A stretch of 64,000 bases of DNA, from contig NZ_JMPJ01000047.1 in the NCBI RefSeq assembly GCF_000735345.1, positions 1 through 64,000 on the forward strand. Reading direction: 5' to 3'. This document shows positions 26,001-34,186 of the stretch, in pieces. A program made the translations under genes and the position numbers. Positions within the stretch are counted from its first letter, which is position 1; each line of letters starts with the position of its first letter. This stretch comes from Ewingella americana ATCC 33852. GTDB taxonomy: Bacteria; Pseudomonadota; Gammaproteobacteria; Enterobacterales; Enterobacteriaceae. The notes under the pieces are model-generated. The model saw nothing but the letters and a program-made list of their open reading frames with translations. It made no database searches and was not told the origin of the DNA.

Positions 26001-26416
26001 TGGGTCAGGGCGGTTACTACAGTCCGCAGCAATATTTCTCGCTGGCGGTGCCGGTGAACTATCGCCAGCGGACGGATAACTGGTCATGGGAAGTAGGCGG
26101 GTCGGTCTCTTGGTCGCGCTCCTCCACCAAGGACCAAAAACGCTATCCGCTGCAGGGGCTGCTTCCGAGTAATTTCGAGGATAAAGACGCCATTGAACAG
26201 GGCAGCAGTAGCTCAGGATTTGGTTATACGGCGCAGGCGCTGATTGAAAGGCGCGTCAGTTCGCACTGGACGGTTGGCGCGGCGATTGATATTCAGCAAG
26301 CCAAAGATTATACCCCGAGCCACTATCTGCTCTATGTCCGCTACTCGCTGGCGGGCTGGCAGGGCGATCTGGATATGCCACCGCGCCCGCTGGTGCCTTA
26401 CGCCGACTTTAAGTAA
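23087..26416 (+). CDS. bcsC: Cellulose export TPR/outer-membrane protein BcsC
   Basis: An 1109-residue protein: signal peptide (about 1-30), a long periplasmic array of tetratricopeptide repeats (about 40-740) and a C-terminal outer-membrane beta-barrel (about 770-1109, ending PRPLVPYADFK). It forms the outer-membrane exit for cellulose. The start is GTG at 23087, 4 nt after bcsB. It is about 50 residues shorter than E. coli BcsC (1157), consistent with one fewer TPR. The barrel is complete. Confidence 0.95.
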   Translation: MRQISLRAPLSLSALALALELCLTPSALFAADQVAPEEWLLEQVRIGEASHRDDLVRQSLYRLELMAPQNPQVLSARMRLALREGNRALAQQQLDKIQQVAPDSALYRQAKLSLELTSTDKQKQLQQARLLGITGHLQEAKALYDQAFEGQPPPRELALEYWQLVARMPGQSTLAERQLQALNQHFPGDVKVRLQLAKMAFAEKQNARAIALVTELSYVDEGREPAADLWLSEIKSQPVSNQSVDALRHFGEVFTSGDSAIEAQQELQRQQALLADPRYQARVSGLQKVASGASTSAIAPLKKALQQTPNDADVLGALGQAYSRAGNRQQALSFYQQAKKADVNAAYGNKWDSLIKADSYWLEIEQGDKALKAQNLNLASQHYQRARQINSRDPWAWIGLGDIAVARHDDAQAEQAYLSALRVESNNSSAQRGLANIYQRQSPQKALTYIKALPAAQRAKLEDMQRGIENNQLAEQAERLASQQQWAAAAQSYQQLLKLDPDNVWATYHYANALREAGRNAEADAAFKPLVAKHPDDPQQVYAYALYLSGTDRDAAAVQHLNSLPQARWDSNMRELAQRITLDKTLNEIDQLIARGEKPQARQKLAASQLPVSSLSLNQQRRVAMAWHDVGEAAQAARLLQPVKTAARDLPVGQDKALIYRDSARLEQQAAQPAAAREDYQQAMLASGMTPQLPADNDSYTRLTRNQAGDDWLNRSIRADAHDLYRQQDVNFTLDQDMSTNSGTPGKSDLKASTTMLQADMPWYQGRAFLRSDIVRMDNGSFENTPIAESDPNKQPGYTTLFGSCGSNSRCSSDYGQRASGVSFGAGYKDQTWEGDLGTTPLGFPVVDWVGGLAYSSDWQDIGWTAMASRRPISSSMLSYAGAKDPHTGTTWGGVRATGVSLGVSYDQGKAHGLWGDISAHQLTGKNVADNSRERLMGGYYYKVINEDNRRATVGLNSMLWHYQKDLSGYTLGQGGYYSPQQYFSLAVPVNYRQRTDNWSWEVGGSVSWSRSSTKDQKRYPLQGLLPSNFEDKDAIEQGSSSSGFGYTAQALIERRVSSHWTVGAAIDIQQAKDYTPSHYLLYVRYSLAGWQGDLDMPPRPLVPYADFK

Positions 26417-26427
26417 CAGTTTCAATC

Positions 26428-26456
26428 ACTTCCTCTACTCAATGGGGAGAGGAAGT
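26428..26456. terminator. Hairpin between convergent bcsC and a GlxA-type gene
   Basis: A perfect 9-bp stem (ACTTCCTCT/AGAGGAAGT) with an 11-nt loop lies 12 nt after bcsC and abuts the stop codon of the convergent regulator gene. There is no T-run on either strand, so Rho-independent activity is uncertain. Confidence 0.5.
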
Positions 26457-27430
26457 TAAGCTTTCACCTCACCATTGGCATAAAACTTCTTATACTGTGA
26501 CGGTGTCACTTTTAGCTGACGCAGAAACGCCCGCCGTAGGATATCCACACTAGAAAACCCGCACTCATCGGCGATTTGCTTGATCGCCAGCTCGCCGTTT
26601 TCCAACAGCGTTCTGGCTTGAGAAATACGCTGTTGCTCCAGCCATTCCGCCGGAGTCTGGCCAATTTCCTGATTAAACAGCCGAGTCAGGTGCCTGACGC
26701 TTACCCCCATATGCTGTGCCATGGTCTGCACATTGTGCGGCGACGCCAGAGAACTCAGCACCCAGCGCTGCACATCCTGTAACGCAGAACGGCCGCTGAC
26801 CGAGGCTTTGCCGTGGCGGCTAAACTGCAGCTGGCCGCCGGGGCGCTTGAAGAACATCACCAGTTGGGCAGCCACCTGCATGGCGATCTCCCGGCCAACG
26901 TCTTCCTCCACCATATTCAACGCCAAGTCTAAGCCCGAAGTCACACCCGCCGCCGTGCGCAGCGGGCCGTCGCAGAGGAAGATGGCATCGGCATCAACCT
27001 GCACCTGCGGGTAGTCACGCGCCAGCTGGTCAGCCACCGCCCAGTGAGTGGTGATGCGCCGGTTATCCAGCAGGCCGCTGGCGGCTAACAGCAGCGCGCC
27101 GCTGCACACTGAGCCATAACGGCTGCTTTGCAGGGCCAAACGGCGAATGGAAGCAAGCACCGAGTCATCGGAGACAAAGGTGTCGAGCACCGGCGCTCCG
27201 GCCAGTAAAAAGGTGTCGATAGGCTGGGTTAGCTCATCAGAAAGCCTGAGGTCCGGCAACAGCCGCGCGCCGGAAGAGGAGACGATCGGCTGGTCATCCA
27301 GCGCCATCACGCTAAGCTTATACAGCTCGCGGCCCAGTTGGGCATTGGCTTCGGCAAACACGTCAAGAGGCCCCGAGACGTCGAGCAACTGCACGCCGGG
27401 CACCGCCAAAATTATCACCTGTTTTACCAT
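26456..27430 (-). CDS. GlxA-type regulator (DJ-1/PfpI domain plus AraC domain)
   Basis: A 324-residue protein: an N-terminal DJ-1/PfpI glutamine-amidotransferase-like domain (about 1-180, with the Cys elbow SVCSGALLLAASGLL) and a C-terminal AraC DNA-binding domain (about 220-320). I start it at 27430 (MVKQVIILAVPGVQLLDV) with AGAGGA upstream; a longer frame to 27538 adds a non-family stretch. It is divergent from the HD-domain gene 143 nt away and is its probable regulator. Relatives control catabolism of small nitrogen compounds; the ligand is unknown. Confidence 0.9.
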   Translation of the reverse strand: MVKQVIILAVPGVQLLDVSGPLDVFAEANAQLGRELYKLSVMALDDQPIVSSSGARLLPDLRLSDELTQPIDTFLLAGAPVLDTFVSDDSVLASIRRLALQSSRYGSVCSGALLLAASGLLDNRRITTHWAVADQLARDYPQVQVDADAIFLCDGPLRTAAGVTSGLDLALNMVEEDVGREIAMQVAAQLVMFFKRPGGQLQFSRHGKASVSGRSALQDVQRWVLSSLASPHNVQTMAQHMGVSVRHLTRLFNQEIGQTPAEWLEQQRISQARTLLENGELAIKQIADECGFSSVDILRRAFLRQLKVTPSQYKKFYANGEVKA

Positions 27431-27573
27431 CTGAGCACTTTCCTCTGTTTTCCTGTCGTGTAACAACGCAATGTCGCTTTTAGTCGTATAACGACGTTTG
27501 AAGACATTTATCATCCCCCTTATTCTCTGCTCATGCAACTCACTGCATCACTACTGACCAACGAGGAACAATC

Positions 27574-28215
27574 ATGAGTCTGAACATTAACGGTATTCGC
27601 ATTCCCGACAGCAAAATGGCCCGCGAGGCGACAGAACTGGTGCGCGACACCGAGTCTTCGCTGCTGTTTAACCACTCAAGCCGGGTTTACTACTGGGCAG
27701 CGCTGGCTGGGCAACAGCGCAATCTGGCCGTCGACCAAGAGCTGCTGTACATCGGCTGTATGTTCCACGACATGGGCCTGACCCACGAGCACTGTAGCTG
27801 CGACAAACGCTTCGAAGTGGATGGCGCCAACACCGCGCGTGACTTTATGAAACAGTATGGCGTCTCAACACAGGATATCGACAAGGTGTGGACCGCCATT
27901 GCGCTGCACACCACGCCGGGCATCCCGGAGTTTATGGACCCCGTCATTGCGCTGGTCACCGCCGGGGTAGAGATGGACGTGCTGGGCATTAACTACGGCG
28001 GCTATGAAGATAAGATCCGCGAAGAAGTGGTGGCCGCTTTCCCACGCACTGCGCAATTTAAAGAAGATATTATTCAGGCATTTTACGACGGGATTAAACA
28101 CAAGCAGGATACCACTTTCGGTAACGTTAAAGCCGACGTCATTGCCGATAAAGAGCCGAACTTTGTGAAAGGTAATTTCTGCCAAGTTATTCGCGCTTCG
28201 CGTTGGAAAGCGTGA
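27574..28215 (+). CDS. HD-domain hydrolase, cyanamide-hydratase-like
   Basis: A 213-residue protein with metal-binding His and Asp of the HD fold: H34 in FNHSSRVYYW and H65-D66 in MFHDMGLTHEH, followed by a His-rich loop. The arrangement, with GANTARDFM and VWTAIALHTT, resembles the cyanamide hydratase branch of HD proteins (enzymes hydrating cyanamide to urea, or acting on other small nitrogen compounds) rather than nucleotide phosphohydrolases. This placement is family-level only. It is divergent from a GlxA-type regulator and convergent with a nitrilase-family gene. SD GAGGA lies before ATG 27574. Confidence 0.82.
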   Translation: MSLNINGIRIPDSKMAREATELVRDTESSLLFNHSSRVYYWAALAGQQRNLAVDQELLYIGCMFHDMGLTHEHCSCDKRFEVDGANTARDFMKQYGVSTQDIDKVWTAIALHTTPGIPEFMDPVIALVTAGVEMDVLGINYGGYEDKIREEVVAAFPRTAQFKEDIIQAFYDGIKHKQDTTFGNVKADVIADKEPNFVKGNFCQVIRASRWKA

Positions 28216-28231
28216 GTTAACTAATTGATTC

Positions 28232-28257
28232 CCCGCGCCATTAATCTTTGGCGCGGG
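28232..28257. terminator. Hairpin between convergent HD-domain and nitrilase genes
   Basis: A perfect 9-bp GC-rich stem (CCCGCGCCA/TGGCGCGGG) with an 8-nt loop in the 51-nt gap between convergent genes. It has only short A/T stretches beside it. Position and stability suggest a shared terminator. Confidence 0.6.
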
Positions 28258-28266
28258 ATTAAAGCT

Positions 28267-29271
28267 TCAATCCTGCTTGTTATTGCTGCCCGACACGGCG
28301 GTCTCTTCTTCACTGAAACGCGCGGTGATGGCGTCGCGTTCATAGCCCTGCGGCTCGGCGAGGATTTTATATAAAGCTGGCCGACGGCCGTAAATCCAGC
28401 GCCGCCCGGTGCTCAGAGGGATCAGCGTCAGATCCAGTTCAGCGGTAACCATCCTATCTGCCGCCGCCCAGGTTTCATTGATAATCCGGCCATAAGGGTC
28501 GAGGATCATCGCATTGCCGGTTCGCACTTCGTCGTCGTCCGCCCCCACGCCATTACTAAACAGGATAAACAATCCATTGTCGTGCGCCCGCGACGGCAAC
28601 CAGCGCATCAGCCATTCACGGCCATTCGGGCCACGGAAGGCGGCGGTAATTTCTTCCTTCTTCTCATGCCGCTGATGCCATAACTCCAGCGGAATAGGCT
28701 TCATGCCGTGCGGGCTACGGGAGTTCGTCCCTCCGGTCTGATGGGGCGCAAGCAGGATATCAGCGCCCAGTAGAGTGGTCGCCCGGACGTTTTCCACCAA
28801 GTTGTTATCCCAGCAGATCAGAATGCCGACCTTCACGCCCCAAGGGGTATCAAACACGGTATAGGCGTCGCCGCTGCTGATGGCCTGATGCTCGAAGGCG
28901 TGGAGTTTGCGATGGGTGTGAAAGCTGCCGTCCGGCAGACAGGCCACATAAGCATTATAAAGTCGCCCGTCGTCGGCCTGCTCAATCAGCCCAACACCAA
29001 TGAGCATATTATGGCGCATCGCCAGTGAGCGGATCAGCGCTAGAGAAGGGCTGTCGGACAGGGGTTCGGCCAGATCCTTCACTTCATCCGCGCTGAGTTT
29101 TGGCACGTGCCAATAGCCGGTAATGCACATCTCCGGGAAGGCGAGGATCTGAATCCCCTGTAGCGCGGCCTGCTCAATATACTTCTCAATCACCATCAAA
29201 TTGTATTTCTTGTCACCCGCCTGATGCTGAAACTGCACCACGGCGCTTTTAATCAGTTTGCTTTCGGTCAT
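28267..29271 (-). CDS. Nitrilase/carbon-nitrogen hydrolase family enzyme
   Basis: A 334-residue cytoplasmic C-N hydrolase. The Glu-Lys-Cys triad is complete: E47 in FPEMCITGY, K122 in HRKLHAFE and C153 in LICWDNN. These enzymes hydrolyse nitriles, amides or carbamoyl groups through a thioester on Cys. I start it at 29271 because GGAG lies 8 nt upstream; a frame to 29298 exists. It is divergent from a LysR-type gene, its likely activator. The substrate is unknown, though the HD-domain gene beyond it hints at nitrile or cyanamide chemistry. Confidence 0.9.
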   Translation of the reverse strand: MTESKLIKSAVVQFQHQAGDKKYNLMVIEKYIEQAALQGIQILAFPEMCITGYWHVPKLSADEVKDLAEPLSDSPSLALIRSLAMRHNMLIGVGLIEQADDGRLYNAYVACLPDGSFHTHRKLHAFEHQAISSGDAYTVFDTPWGVKVGILICWDNNLVENVRATTLLGADILLAPHQTGGTNSRSPHGMKPIPLELWHQRHEKKEEITAAFRGPNGREWLMRWLPSRAHDNGLFILFSNGVGADDDEVRTGNAMILDPYGRIINETWAAADRMVTAELDLTLIPLSTGRRWIYGRRPALYKILAEPQGYERDAITARFSEEETAVSGSNNKQD

Positions 29272-29379
29272 GTCATTCTCCAGTTCACTTGAGGTCACTG
29301 GCTGGTATTACAGCAACTTCGCTGATAACTTTATAATGAAGTATTTTCCAATATTGATTACCAAATGGAATGTAAAATC

Positions 29380-30249
29380 ATGAACCTTAAGCTGCTGAAA
29401 GCCTTTGTGACACTGGCCGAGAAGGGGAATTATGCCGAGGCGGCGTCGGCGCTCTCGATGACTCAGCCGGCGCTGACCAAGCAGATTAATCTGCTCGAGT
29501 CGGCGATCAATCTGCGGCTATTTAATCGTGGCAGGCAAGGGACGCTGCTGACGCCCGGCGGCGCACAGCTGCTGCCCGAAGCGCGTAAAGTCTTGAAGCA
29601 GTCGGCCCTGTTTATGCAGCACGCCGGGCTGGTGGCACAGGGCCTTGAGGGCAAAATCGCCATAGGGTTCGGGTTATCGAGCTTTGTCTATGCGCCGCAG
29701 AGCGTGGCGCGGTTTGGTAAGCGTTTTCCGGCAATCAACATCACCTTGCAGGACCTGCCTTCAAGCCAGCAAATGCAGATGTTGCAGCAGGGCGAATTGC
29801 AGATGGGTTTCGTGCGCGTTCCGCCACCTAGCCCGCTGGAGTATTTGCCGCTGTTTGAGGACCGTCTGGTGCTGATCACGCCAGAAAGCCGTTCTTTGAC
29901 GGTAGATCAGTGGCTGGCAAAACATCCGCTGCTGCGGTTGCAGTCCGGGCGCGGGCAGGGGCTGAATGGGCAGATTGACCTGTTTATGCATGAGCAACAC
30001 TATCAGGCCAGTAGTGAACAATATGCTGCTGATATTCATACGCTTTTGGCTATGGTGCTCGCCGGGCTGGGCGTGGCTTTGCTGCCGCAGAGCATTGTGC
30101 ATATTGCGCCGTCGGATCTGAATATCGTGCAACTGAAAGGGCGCGCGTTGCGCTGGCAGACGGGAATTGCCTGGGACCCAAGAATAGAGGATGGCGTGCG
30201 GGATAAATTTATTGAGATGGTGCGGCAGGAGAGTCCCGCCGCAGGCTAA
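29380..30249 (+). CDS. LysR-type transcriptional regulator
   Basis: A 289-residue LysR regulator with the N-terminal winged helix (about 3-60: NYAEAASALSMTQPALTKQINLLE) and a periplasmic-binding-like co-inducer domain. Translation may begin at ATG 29380 (GGA about 9 nt upstream) or at ATG 29365. It is divergent from the nitrilase-family gene across about 108 nt, the classical arrangement for a LysR regulator and its target. It ends 7 nt before the convergent yqfB-like gene. Confidence 0.9.
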   Translation: MNLKLLKAFVTLAEKGNYAEAASALSMTQPALTKQINLLESAINLRLFNRGRQGTLLTPGGAQLLPEARKVLKQSALFMQHAGLVAQGLEGKIAIGFGLSSFVYAPQSVARFGKRFPAINITLQDLPSSQQMQMLQQGELQMGFVRVPPPSPLEYLPLFEDRLVLITPESRSLTVDQWLAKHPLLRLQSGRGQGLNGQIDLFMHEQHYQASSEQYAADIHTLLAMVLAGLGVALLPQSIVHIAPSDLNIVQLKGRALRWQTGIAWDPRIEDGVRDKFIEMVRQESPAAG

Positions 30250-30255
30250 TAGGCT

Positions 30256-30564
30256 TTATTTCAGCAGGCGGAACTCAATCATAAATAGCTCATTCAGGCC
30301 GGGGTAAATTTCTGAAATCACCTCCCTGAGTTGCTCTAAGGTCATGTTCTCCTGATCGGCGTGGCGCTGATTCAATTCTGAAAACAGCACCGGTGTCACC
30401 GCAATCACTTCAATATTGCAGAAAAACACCTCATCTTCGTAGCGCGAAACCCGGACTTTATCACCCGCTGAGAACTGGGCGTCGCTGGCTTCGCGCAGGG
30501 TAATGGTTTTGCGTTCGGCCAAAATATCGGTTTCAAAGCGCGAGAAGAAAGTGATGCTTTTCAT
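30256..30564 (-). CDS. yqfB: YqfB-family N4-acetylcytidine amidohydrolase (ASCH domain)
   Basis: A 102-residue ASCH-fold protein that matches E. coli YqfB along its length (ITFFSRFETDILAERKTIT, QENMTLEQL). E. coli YqfB hydrolyses N4-acetylcytidine to cytidine and acetate. The three catalytic residues described there (Lys21, Thr24, Glu74) align with K19, T22 and E72 here. It is a stand-alone gene, tail to tail with the LysR gene. Confidence 0.93.
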   Translation of the reverse strand: MKSITFFSRFETDILAERKTITLREASDAQFSAGDKVRVSRYEDEVFFCNIEVIAVTPVLFSELNQRHADQENMTLEQLREVISEIYPGLNELFMIEFRLLK

Positions 30565-30704
30565 TGTTGTTCCTGTTGTGTGGCCGGGAATTATTGCCTG
30601 ATCATCTGATTGGCGAAGCGTCGCACGCAGGCGTCACCAGCCGTTTAAAACCCATTGTAAGAAGCACGGGGAGAATGTAAACGGCTGGCGATAATTAAGC
30701 TCGG

Positions 30705-31541
30705 CTATTGGCTATCGGTAGAGCGCGTCAGGCTTTCCCATTGGTCGATTTCCTCACTCCAGCTAGCCAGTTTTTGTCGAACCAATTGCAGGGCATCGCT
30801 GCCTAACAGCAGGTGGGCTGGTGGATTTTCACTGGCAATCAGCGTCAACATGGCGCGAGCGGCCTTCTGCGGATCGCCAAGCTGCTTGCCACTTTTGGCT
30901 TCGCGCGCCTGACGAATTGGGTCAAACAGGGCGTCATAATCAGTGAGCGAGCGTGGGCTGCGCACCATCGAGCGACCGGCCCAGTCAGTGCGGAACGAGC
31001 CTGGCTCGACGGCGGTAACGAAGATGTTGAAGGGCGCCAGCTCTTTGCTCAGCACTTCAGAAATCCCTTCTAAAGCAAACTTGCTGCCGCAGTAGTAGGC
31101 GATCCCCGGCATGGTGATAAAGCCGCCCATGGAGGTGATATTCAGAATATGGCCACGGCGGCGTTGGCGCATAAAGGGCACCACGGCCTTGGTGACGGCC
31201 ACCGCGCCGAACACGTTGACGTCAAACTGGCGACGCATCTCTTCCAATGGCGACTCCTCGAACACGCCTTCGTGGCCGTAGCCCGCGTTATTCACCAGCA
31301 CGTCAATCGGCCCGACGTTTTCTTCAATTTCAACAATGGTTTCGTCGATATAGGCAAAGTCGGTAACATCTAAAATGCGCGCGATGGCGTGAGTCGGGTG
31401 CAGCGCGGTAAATTCTTCGGCGGCCTTGGCGTTGCGCACGGTGCCAATCACGCGATGGCCGTCAGTCAGCGCCTGCTGCGCCAGAGCACGGCCAAAGCCA
31501 CTGCTTACACCGGTGATCAAAATGTTTTTAGTATCAGACAT
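30705..31541 (-). CDS. SDR-family oxidoreductase
   Basis: A 278-residue classical SDR: cofactor motif TGVSSGFG (about 9-16), NNAGYG, then Ser in NITSMGG with YCGSKFALE as the Tyr-Lys pair. I start it at 31541 (MSDTKNILITG), with GGAG 9 nt upstream. It is divergent from an AraC-type gene about 180 nt away, which probably regulates it. The RTDWAGRSM segment after the Lys is common in SDRs acting on lipophilic or aromatic alcohols; the substrate is unknown. Confidence 0.9.
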   Translation of the reverse strand: MSDTKNILITGVSSGFGRALAQQALTDGHRVIGTVRNAKAAEEFTALHPTHAIARILDVTDFAYIDETIVEIEENVGPIDVLVNNAGYGHEGVFEESPLEEMRRQFDVNVFGAVAVTKAVVPFMRQRRRGHILNITSMGGFITMPGIAYYCGSKFALEGISEVLSKELAPFNIFVTAVEPGSFRTDWAGRSMVRSPRSLTDYDALFDPIRQAREAKSGKQLGDPQKAARAMLTLIASENPPAHLLLGSDALQLVRQKLASWSEEIDQWESLTRSTDSQ

Positions 31542-31722
31542 GGTTATTTCTCCAAAAGCATTGATAAAGCCAACGCGGCTTTTCACGGCGCTCAGAGTAA
31601 CGCCGATGTGTCATTCGCAAGAGACCTGAAACTCGGAGTTTATTGCCTAAAACTATGAGTGTTGTTTTTATCACCACCATAACTTGCTACACTGCACTAG
31701 GGGTATCTATGGGATGATTGGC

Positions 31723-32676
31723 ATGAACAGCGAAAATGTAGGGCAGGTTGGGGCAGTACAGCAGGAGATGGTCAAACTGTTGGAAACACTGGCGCAGGTC
31801 GAAGGCTATAACCTGTCACGGGTGCCCGATGTGCGCTTTTTACGCTCAAACCGCCCCTTGAAACGCATGCCGGTGCTCTATGACCCGGGCATTGTGATTG
31901 TCTGTCAGGGCACAAAACGCGGCTATTTTGGTGACCGGGTGTACGTTTATGACGCACAGCATTTCCTCGCCGTGGCGCTGCCAGTGCCTTTTACTATGGA
32001 AACCGATGCCAGCGCGGAACAGCCGCTGTTAGCTATTTATATGCATCTCGACTTTTCTGTCGCCGCTGAACTGATCATGAAGATTGACCAAAACTCTGCG
32101 CAAGAGTCGCCAAAGCCGCAAAGCATGGTGTCGACACCCATGGGCGAAGCTATGCAGCACTCGGTGTTGCGTTTTCTTCAGGTAATGAGTGAGCCACAGG
32201 ATGCCGCCATCCTAGGCCCAGCGCTGGTTCGCGAGATCTACTACCGCGTATTGACCAGCGAGCAGGGTGCCGGGATCCGCACCGCGTTACAGCTGCAAGG
32301 TCAGTTTGGCCGCATCTATAACGTGATTCGCCACATCCATAGCGCGTATAACGAAAACCTAGATATCAATCAGTTAGCTCAAATGGCCAACATGAGCCCG
32401 GCGACTTTTCACAGCCATTTCAAGCTGATCACCGAGACTTCGCCGATGCAATATCTGAAGTCTTTGCGGCTGCATCAGGCCAGACTGTTGATGGTCAGAA
32501 AGGAGATCACCGCGCTGACGGCATCGCTGCAAGTGGGCTATGAGAGTGCGTCGCAATTTAGCCGTGAATTCAAACGCTTATTTGGCCGCACGCCGGTCGA
32601 GGAAGTGAAACGTATGAAAGAGAATTTCGCCGTACCGCCAGAACATCAGGCCACGGAGTTTATTTCTTCTCATTGA
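31723..32676 (+). CDS. AraC-family regulator (AraC_N type)
   Basis: A 317-residue regulator with the AraC_N cupin-like domain (about 20-180, including LYDPGIVIVCQGTKRGYFGD) and an AraC DNA-binding domain near the C-terminus (HTH around MANMSPATFHSHFKLITETS). The start is uncertain: ATG 31723, ATG 31714 or an upstream TTG. I prefer 31723 with GGGA upstream. Members of this type often activate a divergent aldehyde or alcohol oxidoreductase gene, which fits the SDR gene on the other strand. Confidence 0.88.
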   Translation: MNSENVGQVGAVQQEMVKLLETLAQVEGYNLSRVPDVRFLRSNRPLKRMPVLYDPGIVIVCQGTKRGYFGDRVYVYDAQHFLAVALPVPFTMETDASAEQPLLAIYMHLDFSVAAELIMKIDQNSAQESPKPQSMVSTPMGEAMQHSVLRFLQVMSEPQDAAILGPALVREIYYRVLTSEQGAGIRTALQLQGQFGRIYNVIRHIHSAYNENLDINQLAQMANMSPATFHSHFKLITETSPMQYLKSLRLHQARLLMVRKEITALTASLQVGYESASQFSREFKRLFGRTPVEEVKRMKENFAVPPEHQATEFISSH

Positions 32677-32780
32677 AGGGGCTGACAGCAGACAGTCCAT
32701 CAGCTGACGGTTTCGGGGCATCTTCCGGGGAACCGTCAGCTTATCCTTAACTCCTTTCCACCGAGTTAAGGGGATTTTCT

Positions 32781-33341
32781 ATGTCTTCACGTATTAATCT
32801 GGCACTGCTGGCCGTAGCTGCTTTAGTCAATGTGTCGGCGCATGCCGCAGACTTTAAGCTTTCCAGCCAGACCATCAAGAACAATAAGCCATTGGATTCA
32901 CTGCAGGTTTTCAACAGCTTTGGCTGTAACGGCGGCAATACTTCGCCTGATTTACACTGGAGCGGCGAGCCCGCAGGCACCAAAAGTTTTGCTATCACTA
33001 TTTATGATCCGTCCGCGCCGTCAATCAGCGGATGGTGGCATTGGACCATGGTGAATATCCCGGCTTCCGTCCATAATTTAGGAATAGACGCGGGCAACGC
33101 CAATGGTAAAAATGTACCCGCTGGCGCAGTTCAGGGCAGAAATGATTATGGCTATGCTGGATTCGGCGGGGCTTGTCCGCCACCGGGCTTTAAATCTCAT
33201 CCTTATATCTTTACCGTTTGGGCACTGGATACCGATAAATTGCCAATCACCGAGGAAAGTAGCGGGGCGCTGGTAGGGTATCAGCTGAAGGCACATATGA
33301 TCGCAAAGGCGGAACTCAAACCCGTTTATGGAAAAAAATAA
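32781..33341 (+). CDS. PEBP-family protein, YbhB/YbcL type, secreted
   Basis: A 186-residue phosphatidylethanolamine-binding-protein fold with a signal peptide (cleavage after SAHA, about residue 22). PEBP motifs are DPSAPSISGWWHW (ligand-pocket DPDxP type), GxGxxGACPP as GFGGACPPPG, and HPYIFTVWALD. E. coli YbcL is similar in length and periplasmic. The 3' end overlaps the next gene by 14 nt. In E. coli ybcL is also followed by an AraC-type gene (ybcM), so the pairing looks old. The molecular ligand is unknown. Confidence 0.9.
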   Translation: MSSRINLALLAVAALVNVSAHAADFKLSSQTIKNNKPLDSLQVFNSFGCNGGNTSPDLHWSGEPAGTKSFAITIYDPSAPSISGWWHWTMVNIPASVHNLGIDAGNANGKNVPAGAVQGRNDYGYAGFGGACPPPGFKSHPYIFTVWALDTDKLPITEESSGALVGYQLKAHMIAKAELKPVYGKK

Positions 33342-34158
33342 GACAGCCACACCTGATAATGAAAGCATTGAAATTATTCATTATCAGGCCAGTCAGGGCC
33401 ACGCTCTCAAAAACATGACTTTTTTGCGCCCCGTCTTTTGCCACGTGCTGCGGGGCACGAAAATCATGCAACTCACTCATAATAAATGTGTTTCTGGAGC
33501 CGGAAACCTGATATTTGTCGCACCGCATGAGTCCATTTTGATGCAGCACATCACGGAAGATGGCGGTTTTGCATCAGAAATTGTGGCGTTTCCTGCTCAT
33601 TTACTACGTGAGTTTAACAGCCGATATGCTGATATGTTAAAGACGGCGCAGGACATTACCACCACGACGCAATTGCCAGCCGGTTTAGATTTGCACGAAG
33701 CCTGGCAGAAAACAGTTAGGGCGCTAACTAAGAGAGAGCATCCACAGATGATAAAACATCACTTTGAGGGTTTTCTTTTACGACTATCGATTGCCGGTTA
33801 CCGCATTACTGTGTGCCAGAATGAAAAGACGTTCTCGCAGCGGGTCATCGACAGAATCAGCCGCAGTCCGGAAACAGAGCCAATGTTAGCCGACATTGCC
33901 AAAGCGCTGTTTGTCAGTGAATCGACATTATTGCGTCGACTGAAAAGTGAAGGGACTCATTTTCGCCAATTAAAAGACGACGTTTATCTTTCGCTGGCCA
34001 TGGAGCATGTTCAGGGTAATCAGATGCCCATCAAGCAAATTGCCTGTCTGGCAGGTTATTCATCGACATCGCGATTTATTGCCAGATTCAAAGAACGCTT
34101 TGGGTTAACGCCAGGCGCATTACGCAAAGTGATGCTGCCAGATAACGCCAGCGAGTAG
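33328..34158 (+). CDS. AraC-family transcriptional regulator (YbcM-like context)
   Basis: A 276-residue protein with a variable N-terminal sensing region and a C-terminal AraC domain (about 175-270): first HTH LADIAKALFVSESTLLRRL, second IKQIACLAGYSSTSRFIARFKERFGLTP. It begins inside the last 14 nt of the PEBP gene, so the two are coupled. A third small gene follows 28 nt later. AT content looks somewhat higher than in the flanking genes. Target and signal are unknown. Confidence 0.88.
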   Translation: MEKNKTATPDNESIEIIHYQASQGHALKNMTFLRPVFCHVLRGTKIMQLTHNKCVSGAGNLIFVAPHESILMQHITEDGGFASEIVAFPAHLLREFNSRYADMLKTAQDITTTTQLPAGLDLHEAWQKTVRALTKREHPQMIKHHFEGFLLRLSIAGYRITVCQNEKTFSQRVIDRISRSPETEPMLADIAKALFVSESTLLRRLKSEGTHFRQLKDDVYLSLAMEHVQGNQMPIKQIACLAGYSSTSRFIARFKERFGLTPGALRKVMLPDNASE

Positions 34159-34186
34159 GCCAGATTTTTACCAGCAGGGAGAATGC

